64,000 nt of DNA from Bradyrhizobium sp. (lineage in GTDB: Bacteria > Pseudomonadota > Alphaproteobacteria > Rhizobiales > Xanthobacteraceae): positions 1 through 64,000 of the forward strand of contig NZ_JAUYQU010000294.1 in assembly GCF_030697065.1 (NCBI RefSeq). Reading direction: 5' to 3'. This document shows, in pieces, positions 58,631 to 64,000 of this stretch. Positions within the stretch are counted from its first letter, which is position 1, and the number at the start of each line of letters is the position of its first letter. Under the pieces are notes generated by a model. That model was given only the letters and a program-made list of their open reading frames with translations, did no database searches and was not told where the DNA came from. The position numbers and the translations under genes were made by a program.

Positions 58631-58864
58631 TTGAAATGGAACAACTGGATTCGGCAATTCCACCGCTGGCTGTCGATCGCCTTTACGGTGACCGTCATCG
58701 CCAACTTCACTGCCATGGGACTCAACAGCGGACTGGGCGAGCCTCCAGCCTGGGTGGTCTACTCGCCGCTGCTCCCGCTCTTCCTGCTGCTGTCTAGCGG
58801 CCTGTACTTGTTTGCGCTGCCGTATCTCTCCAGGCGGAGCGGCGAACGCGCTGCCGGCGGATAG
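58631..58864 (+). CDS. Small two-pass membrane protein in the ArsR–SRPBCC cluster
   Basis: A 77-residue protein starting with TTG at 58631, five bases after GGAGG; the start is fixed by this site. An in-frame TTG at 58619 would put the ribosome site inside the gene. Two membrane segments span about residues 13–30 and 45–66 (VVYSPLLPLFLLLSSGLYLF). No family recognised. It follows the SRPBCC gene by 45 bases and precedes the DUF1801 gene by 10, so it probably belongs to the operon. Confidence 0.7.
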   Translation: MKWNNWIRQFHRWLSIAFTVTVIANFTAMGLNSGLGEPPAWVVYSPLLPLFLLLSSGLYLFALPYLSRRSGERAAGG

Positions 58865-58874
58865 GAGCAAGGCG

Positions 58875-59369
58875 ATGGCCGGTAAGGCGTCCGGGAAGTC
58901 GAAGGTCGCGAAAAAGCGCACCAGCCGGCGCACCGCCACTAAAAAGCCGGTGCTGCTCTCCGGCGGCAATCCACAGATCGCCAAGGGTTATGGCGACGCC
59001 CCCGTAAAGGCCTACATCGCGGCCATGCCGGGCTGGAAACGCGAGGTCGGGTGCCGTCTGGACGCGCTGATCGCGCGCACCGTCCCCGGCGTGCGCAAGG
59101 CGGTGAAATGGAATTCGCCCTTCTATGGCGTCGGGGGCCAAGGCAAAGGTGAAGGCGAAGATCAGGGCTGGTTCCTCAGCTTCCATTGTTTCACGAAATA
59201 CATCAAGCTGGCCTTCTTTCGCGGCACCTCGCTGCGTCCCGTTCCACCCGGCGAATCCAAGCAAAAGGAAGTGCGCTACCTCGACATCCGTGAGGGCGAC
59301 CCGTTCGACGAAGCACAGATCGCTGCGTGGGTGAAGCAAGCCAGCGAATTGCCGGGTGAACGCATGTAA
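58875..59369 (+). CDS. DUF1801 domain protein
   Basis: A 164-residue protein from the ATG at 58875, with an AGGAGCAAGG site. The basic N-terminal tail (1–40, many Lys/Arg/Ser) is followed by a DUF1801/YdhG-like domain with [30 protein letters not shown] and a final [14 protein letters not shown]. The family fold is known but no reaction is established. It is the fourth gene of the cluster, after arsR, SRPBCC and the membrane protein; the same company of genes is common in actinobacteria and rhizobia. Confidence 0.87.
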   Translation: MAGKASGKSKVAKKRTSRRTATKKPVLLSGGNPQIAKGYGDAPVKAYIAAMPGWKREVGCRLDALIARTVPGVRKAVKWNSPFYGVGGQGKGEGEDQGWFLSFHCFTKYIKLAFFRGTSLRPVPPGESKQKEVRYLDIREGDPFDEAQIAAWVKQASELPGERM

Positions 59370-59440
59370 ACGAAAACTCGCGTGGCTACCGCCGCAGAGC
59401 AAATATGCTAAGGGATAAAACCCGAGCCGGAGACCAATGC

Positions 59441-59638
59441 ATGACATCCCCGTCCGAACGTCCTGAAGGCACCGTCGATCCGAAATTGCTTGAAATCCTG
59501 GTCTGTCCGCTGACCAAGGGCGCGCTAGAGTTCGACGCGGCGAAACAGGAGCTGATCTCGCGTTCGGCGAAACTCGCCTATCCGATCCGCGACGGCATCC
59601 CGATCATGCTGCCGGAAGAGGCGCGGAAGATCGATTAG
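59441..59638 (+). CDS. Trm112 family protein
   Basis: A 65-residue protein from the ATG at 59441. It has the small zinc-ribbon-type Trm112 fold: [17 protein letters not shown] near residues 16–32 and [17 protein letters not shown] at the end. Eukaryotic Trm112 activates methyltransferases; bacterial relatives are poorly known. Only one cysteine of the usual zinc set is visible (C23), as in many bacterial members. It lies downstream of the ArsR cluster but separated by 71 bases, so it is not clearly part of it. Confidence 0.92.
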   Translation: MTSPSERPEGTVDPKLLEILVCPLTKGALEFDAAKQELISRSAKLAYPIRDGIPIMLPEEARKID

Positions 59639-59772
59639 CCTAGCTCCCCATCATCGCCAGCGCAGTGAAGCTTATTCGGCGCGCAGAGATGGATTGCTTC
59701 GCGCAATCACAGCCTTGCTCTTTGAAATTTGAACCTGACGGATGTGACGTGCCAGTGCGCCACACCTCAACT

Positions 59773-59871
59773 GTCATCGTCCGCGGAGGCGGACGATCCA
59801 GTATCCCAGAGACGGTTGGCATTGAATCGATAGGCCGCGGCGTACTGGATCCCCGCCTTCGCGGGGATGAC
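59773..59871. repeat. Palindromic intergenic repeat, family C relative
   Basis: GTCATCGTCCGCGGAGGCGG opens and CGCCTTCGCGGGGATGAC closes; inner arms ATCCAGTA and TACTGGAT pair. It separates the convergent Trm112 and UbiH-family genes. The rest of the 286-base gap (59639–59924) shows no gene. Confidence 0.75.
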
Positions 59872-59924
59872 AATCAATCAATGATGGAAGTGCGGCGAAA
59901 CGAGTCCCCGATATGCCGCTGCCG

Positions 59925-61145
59925 CTACAGCGCCTCGCCCTTCAGCAGCCGCGGCACTTCGCCGGACAGGCCTGCAGCCTGGCGGATGAAGAGACTCTTC
60001 AACGGCGGCGCGCGGTCGACCAGGCCGAGGCCGATATCGCGCACCGTCCGCAGCAGCGTCGATTCGTTGGAGAACAGGAGATTGAGCGAATTGGTGGCGA
60101 GCCCCATCGCCATGGTGTCGAACCGGCGCCAGCGCTGGTAGCGGTCGAGCACGTCGGCTTGCCCGAGATCGATGCCGAGTCGCGCGGCATCGACGATCAC
60201 TTCGGCCAGGGCGGCGACGTCCTTCAGGCCCATATTGAGCCCCTGGCCCGCGATCGGGTGAATCACATGCGCGGCGTCGCCGATCAGCGCCAGCCGCTCG
60301 CCGATGAAGGAGCGTGCCACGAAATAGCCGAGCGGAAACGCGCGTGGTCTGTCGAGCGCCTTGATCTCGCCGAGGTGCAGACCGAAACGCCGTTCGAGTT
60401 CGCCGTGAAATTCCTCATCGCTCAACGCCACGATGCGTGCGGCTTCGGCGCGCTTCTCGGTCCACACCAGCGAGGAGCGGTTGCCGGTCAGCGGCAGGAT
60501 CGCGAACGGTCCGGCGGGCAGGAAATGTTCTTCGGCGCGGCCGTGATGCTCCCGCTCGTGGCCGACGGTGACGACGATGCCGGACTGGTCGTAGTCCCAG
60601 CCATGGGTGGCGATGCCGGCCCGCTCGCGCAGTCGGGAGCGTGCACCGTCGGCGGCGACCAGCAGGCTGGCCTCGATCACGCTGCCGTCGGCCAGCGTGA
60701 CATCGACGCCGTCGCTGCGCGACTCGAAATCCGTCACCGCGGTAGCGCGCAGGTCGATGCCGGCAGCCTCGGCGCGCGCGACCAGCGCATCGATCAGATG
60801 TCGGTTCTCGACCATATGCGCGAACGGTTCGCCGGGCTCGACGTTGCCGGCAAAGGTCAAGAACACCGGCCTGGTGGCGTCTTCCACCTTGGAATCGGTA
60901 ACCACCATGTCCGTGATCGGCTGCGCGGAGGCTGCGACCTGATCCCACACCTCGAGGGCTGCGAACAGCCGGCGGCAGGCCGCGACGATGGCGGTGGCGC
61001 GGAGATCGCGGCTCGGCCGCGAGGCCAGCGCCGGATCGGCGACAATGACCGGAATTTCGGCGCCGAGGCCCTGTCGCAGCGCCAGCGCCAGCGCCAGTCC
61101 CGCAAACGCGCCGCCGCCGATGACAATGCTACGCTGTGAAGACAT
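59925..61145 (-). CDS. UbiH/UbiF/Coq6 family FAD-dependent hydroxylase
   Basis: A 406-residue flavoprotein from the ATG at 61145, with an AAAGG site. The N-terminal FAD motif GGGAFAG (10–16), the DGARSRLRERAGI segment and the second FAD motif LIGDAAHVIHPIAGQGLN are all present, matching the ubiquinone-synthesis hydroxylases. It should hydroxylate the aromatic ring of a ubiquinone intermediate at one of positions C1, C5 or C6; which one cannot be told from sequence. No other ubi gene is near. A longer start at 61175 is possible. Confidence 0.93.
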   Translation of the reverse strand: MSSQRSIVIGGGAFAGLALALALRQGLGAEIPVIVADPALASRPSRDLRATAIVAACRRLFAALEVWDQVAASAQPITDMVVTDSKVEDATRPVFLTFAGNVEPGEPFAHMVENRHLIDALVARAEAAGIDLRATAVTDFESRSDGVDVTLADGSVIEASLLVAADGARSRLRERAGIATHGWDYDQSGIVVTVGHEREHHGRAEEHFLPAGPFAILPLTGNRSSLVWTEKRAEAARIVALSDEEFHGELERRFGLHLGEIKALDRPRAFPLGYFVARSFIGERLALIGDAAHVIHPIAGQGLNMGLKDVAALAEVIVDAARLGIDLGQADVLDRYQRWRRFDTMAMGLATNSLNLLFSNESTLLRTVRDIGLGLVDRAPPLKSLFIRQAAGLSGEVPRLLKGEAL

Positions 61146-61228
61146 GTCCAGACCTTTACTGTCGCTCTTGCCCACGGAGTATAGCTGGGCGAAACAGGGA
61201 TGCGAAACAAGGGCCCTGCCCGACAGGC

Positions 61229-61313
61229 CGTCATTCCGGGCGTGAGCGTGAGCGAACGAACCCGGAATCTCGAGATTCCGGGTTCACGCGAAGACGCCTG
61301 CCCCGGAATGACG
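61229..61313. repeat. Palindromic intergenic repeat, family A
   Basis: CGTCATTCCGGGCGTGAGCG opens and GCCCCGGAATGACG closes; the centre holds GAACCCGGAATC / GATTCCGGGTTC. It lies between the divergent UbiH-family and tesB genes and so sits in their promoter region, ending 20 bases before the tesB ATG. Confidence 0.85.
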
Positions 61314-61333
61314 GAAGAATCGAAAGCGCTGCC

Positions 61334-62194
61334 ATGTCCAAAGGCGTCATTGACCTGATTTCAATCCTCGATCTCGAACCGATCGAGGTGAACCTGTTCC
61401 GCGGCAACAGCCCGAAGACGAGCTGGCAGCGCGTCTTCGGCGGGCAGGTGATCGGACAGGCCATGGTGGCGGCGTGCCGCACCGTCGAGGGCCGGCTGCC
61501 GCATTCGCTGCACTGCTATTTCATCCTGCCGGGCGACCCGCAAATTCCCATCATCTACGAGGTCGAGCGGCTGCGCGACGGCCGGAGCTATTCGACCCGA
61601 AGGGTCACGGCGATCCAGCACGGCAGCGCCATCTTCTCGATCATGGTGTCGTTCCATGTCGAGGAAGAAAGCGCATTCGACCACCAGGACCGGATGCCGG
61701 ACGTGCCCCCGCCGGAAAAACTCACCGCCGAGGAAGTGGCAAAACAGCCGATGTTCCGCGAGATGCCGGATTTCATCCGGCGCTATTACGAATCGGACCG
61801 TCCGATCGAACTGCGCCCGGTCGAGCTCGGCCGCTATTTCGGCCAGAAGATCGACGACGGCCGCATCAATGTCTGGATCCGGACCGCCTCGAAGCTGCCG
61901 GACGATCCGGCGCTGCATATGTGCGCGCTGGCCTATGCCTCGGATTTCTCGCTGCTGGATGCCGCGATGGCGCGCTACGGCCGGACGCTGTTCGACAAGC
62001 GGATGATGCCCGCGAGCCTCGATCACGCGATGTGGTTTCACCGTCCGTTCCGCGCCGACGAGTGGCTGCTCTACGCGCAGGACTCGCCGAGCGCCCGCGG
62101 CGGCCGCGGCCTGACCCGCGGCATGATCTACAAGCAGGACGGCACGCTGGTGGCTTCCGTGGCGCAGGAAGGCTCGCTGCGCGAACGCAAGTGA
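61334..62194 (+). CDS. tesB: Acyl-CoA thioesterase II (TesB)
   Basis: A 286-residue double-hotdog thioesterase that hydrolyses acyl-CoA to free acid and CoA. Motifs: FGGQVIGQAMVAACRTV near residues 36–52, FILPGDPQIPIIYEVERLRDGRSY, and in the second half FDKRMMPASLDHAMWFHRPF with the catalytic Asp. The ATG at 61334 follows the family A repeat and lacks a strong ribosome site. The same frame is open upstream but crosses the UbiH-family start region. Confidence 0.94.
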   Translation: MSKGVIDLISILDLEPIEVNLFRGNSPKTSWQRVFGGQVIGQAMVAACRTVEGRLPHSLHCYFILPGDPQIPIIYEVERLRDGRSYSTRRVTAIQHGSAIFSIMVSFHVEEESAFDHQDRMPDVPPPEKLTAEEVAKQPMFREMPDFIRRYYESDRPIELRPVELGRYFGQKIDDGRINVWIRTASKLPDDPALHMCALAYASDFSLLDAAMARYGRTLFDKRMMPASLDHAMWFHRPFRADEWLLYAQDSPSARGGRGLTRGMIYKQDGTLVASVAQEGSLRERK

Positions 62195-62198
62195 ACGC

Positions 62199-63083
62199 TC
62201 AGCCGTTCACCTGCGCGCCTCTCTCGGTCAGGATGGTCTGCGACGCCAGCCAGCGTGACATCCAGCGATACACCCATGGGATCGGGATGATGAAGATGGT
62301 GCCGATCGCGGCCACGACCGCACGCCACAGAAATTCCAGTCCGGTGCCGACGAACAGGATTTCGCGCCGCGTGCCCTGGATGTTTCGGCAGACCCACCGC
62401 AGCGCGGCCACGTAAACCCAGGCCCAGCCGATGATGGTGATGACGGAGATGATCGCCAGAACGGTCCATCCGAGATAGGCCCAGAACGATCCGGAGAAGC
62501 TGAGCCCGAGCGGCTGCTGGTTGGAAGCCAGATTGGCGAAGAACCATCTTACGAAAAGCCAATAGAGAGCGATCTGAACGAAGAACATCAGATTGTTGAG
62601 CAACTCGATGCCGGTCATGGCAACGCCGATAAAGAGCACGACGGCGCCGAAATACCAGGGAACGATCGTCATCGCCGCGCCCTCGAAGCTGAGATTGGGC
62701 CGTCCCGGCACGTTCACGCAGGGTACGAACCACTTGATGTACCAGACCAGGACCCACGGGGCCGGGATGACCAGGACGAGGCCGAAGAACAGAACGATGC
62801 TCCGCCAGGCGAAGTCCAGGATCCCGAAATCGATCGATAGCGGCCCCTCGCTGTATCCGCCCGTGCGCGCAGCACCGCCCGAACGCGGCATCGCCGGCGG
62901 CCCGGAGGCGCCCGGCGCGAGGCCCGGGATTTCGGCCGCCCTCTGCCAGTTGGCCATGCCCTCGGTCCAGACCAGCGTGTCCGCCGTGATGGTGCCGCGG
63001 GCGATCAACTCGCGGAGCTGGATCTCGGGGAACGGACCCTGCTGCTGGCCTTCGGACGCGTAGAACCAGGATCGAGCTGCCAT
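62199..63083 (-). CDS. GYF-domain membrane protein (GYF_2 plus DUF898-like membrane region)
   Basis: A 294-residue protein. Residues 1–55 form a GYF_2 (DUF4339) domain with WFYASEGQQQGPFPEIQLREL and the WTEGMANWQ motif. After a Gly/Pro linker come four to six hydrophobic segments (about 85–290) resembling DUF898-type proteins, with the repeated pattern I-P-x-P-W-V at two places (VIPAPWVLVWYIKW and IIPIPWVYRWM). Likely an inner-membrane protein whose GYF domain binds proline-rich partners. Function unknown. Convergent with tesB, four bases from its stop. Confidence 0.85.
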   Translation of the reverse strand: MAARSWFYASEGQQQGPFPEIQLRELIARGTITADTLVWTEGMANWQRAAEIPGLAPGASGPPAMPRSGGAARTGGYSEGPLSIDFGILDFAWRSIVLFFGLVLVIPAPWVLVWYIKWFVPCVNVPGRPNLSFEGAAMTIVPWYFGAVVLFIGVAMTGIELLNNLMFFVQIALYWLFVRWFFANLASNQQPLGLSFSGSFWAYLGWTVLAIISVITIIGWAWVYVAALRWVCRNIQGTRREILFVGTGLEFLWRAVVAAIGTIFIIPIPWVYRWMSRWLASQTILTERGAQVNG

Positions 63084-63295
63084 ACCATTCCCTCAGGCGT
63101 CACGACGCATCCGATCGATCGGACGCGGGACATGCATTGTGGCGGACGATCGCGGGCCCTGTACAGGCATGCGCTAGCCCGGCCACAAATGTTTTTTCGC
63201 CGCATGCAACTTTTTTGTGCCATTTGCCCGGAAAGATGCCAGATTTGATCAGGCGCAAATCACCTGACGCCCGATACCGAAATTTGAGTAGATAA

Positions 63296-63643
<348 letters not shown>

Positions 63644-63665
63644 CCATCACTTAAGCCACAAGAAA

Positions 63666-63685
63666 GCGGTGCTCCAAGACACCGC
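63666..63685. promoter_or_regulatory. Hairpin between glnK and amtB
   Basis: GCGGTG pairs with CACCGC over an eight-base loop, 22 bases after the glnK stop. It may shift the ratio of glnK to amtB message; it is not followed by T-rich DNA, so a full stop is unlikely. Confidence 0.4.
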
Positions 63686-63723
63686 ATCAAGACAACATAT
63701 CGACAACAGGCTGGGGAAACATC

Positions 63724-64000
63724 ATGGGGGTTCTGCCACGTCACGCGGCTCGCGCCGCGGCGACCTTTTCGCTCGCATCATGGCTGATATTGCCGGGGAC
63801 GCCGGCCATGGCCGCCGAAACCTCCGGCATCAACGCCGCCGACACCGCATGGATGATCGCCGCCACCGCGCTGGTGCTGATGATGACCATCCCCGGCCTG
63901 GCGCTGTTCTATTCCGGCATGGTGCGCAAGAAGAACGTGCTGGCGACGATGGCGCAGAGCCTCGCCGCGGTGGCGCTGATTTCCATTCTCTGGGTCGCAT
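63724..64000 (+). CDS. amtB: Ammonium transporter AmtB, 5' part
   Basis: The first 92 codons are present before the window ends. A signal peptide of about 36 residues (MGVLPRHAARAAATFSLASW and on to AMAAE) is followed by the first mature membrane segment (DTAWMIAATALVLMMTIPGLALFYSGMV in pieces) and KKNVLATMAQS, which is the AmtB family opening. The channel conducts ammonium into the cell under nitrogen limitation and is blocked by GlnK, encoded just upstream. The rest lies outside the window. Confidence 0.95.
   Translation, partial: MGVLPRHAARAAATFSLASWLILPGTPAMAAETSGINAADTAWMIAATALVLMMTIPGLALFYSGMVRKKNVLATMAQSLAAVALISILWVA

Noticed and set aside
63203-63226. Sigma-54-type promoter before glnK
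   Set aside because: The closest match (TGGCAC … TTGCA, minus strand) has seven rather than five bases between boxes and faces away from glnK.

Overview
The window is about 64 kb of high-GC alphaproteobacterial chromosome. Gene content and order point to the Bradyrhizobium / Rhodopseudomonas group (Nitrobacteraceae): rsmB–heparinase-like–purH, hemD–Mic60-like–hemY next to tsaD, glnK–amtB, a DUF1674/SdhAF4 gene, and many small palindromic intergenic repeats. I could not run a search, so the genus is an inference. No rRNA, CRISPR array, prophage, insertion sequence or integrase was seen. Most of the window is ordinary core chromosome.

Layout. 0.1–3.3 kb: a four-gene minus-strand operon (secreted alpha/beta hydrolase, DUF2269 membrane protein, SDR–DoxX-like fusion, DCC thiol oxidoreductase). 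3.5–7.9 kb: GNAT acetyltransferase behind a perfect CtrA-type box, pyrophosphatase, a membrane-anchored M20 peptidase, and the yggT–yggU–folD operon. 8.0–16.6 kb: tRNA-Ala(CGC), then minus-strand genes for an enoyl-CoA hydratase, an NTF2-like protein, an amidotransferase, an SDR, a TerB-like protein, a class III cyclase with a zinc ribbon, a cytochrome P450 and a Tat-exported hydrolase. 16.7–21.4 kb: an MFS exporter, two tiny secreted Cys-rich proteins, a NodB-type deacetylase, small membrane or secreted proteins, and tRNA-Thr(CGT).

21.5–28.1 kb: the hemD–Mic60-like–hemY operon, tsaD, gpsA and an EVE-domain protein. 28.3–35.3 kb: a DNA topoisomerase IB, an acetyl-CoA synthetase gene broken by one in-frame amber codon, an L,D-transpeptidase, a nuclease, SdhAF4 and rsmB. 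35.4–51.2 kb: a heparinase-like protein, purH, an Atg22-like MFS protein, gamma-glutamyltransferase, an SDR, a serine hydrolase, a chemoreceptor, GST, DUF2239, a PanE-like reductase, and a diheme cytochrome c next to a sorbosone-type dehydrogenase. 51.5–59.6 kb: a DUF2235 (Tle1-like) hydrolase with membrane segments, tRNA-Gly(GCC), a YbbN-type thioredoxin, a Lon-N protein, a chemoreceptor tail remnant, an AraC regulator, and an ArsR–SRPBCC–small membrane protein–DUF1801 cluster with two operator-like palindromes. 59.9–64 kb: a UbiH-family hydroxylase, TesB, a GYF-domain membrane protein, glnK and the start of amtB.

The most unusual points are the amber codon in acs, the two sets of tandem palindromes (before arsR and before the DUF2239 gene), the orphan DUF2235 protein, the chemoreceptor tail lying in frame behind another gene's stop codon, and the dense set of palindromic repeats. 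I did not find a clearly new defence or mobile system.
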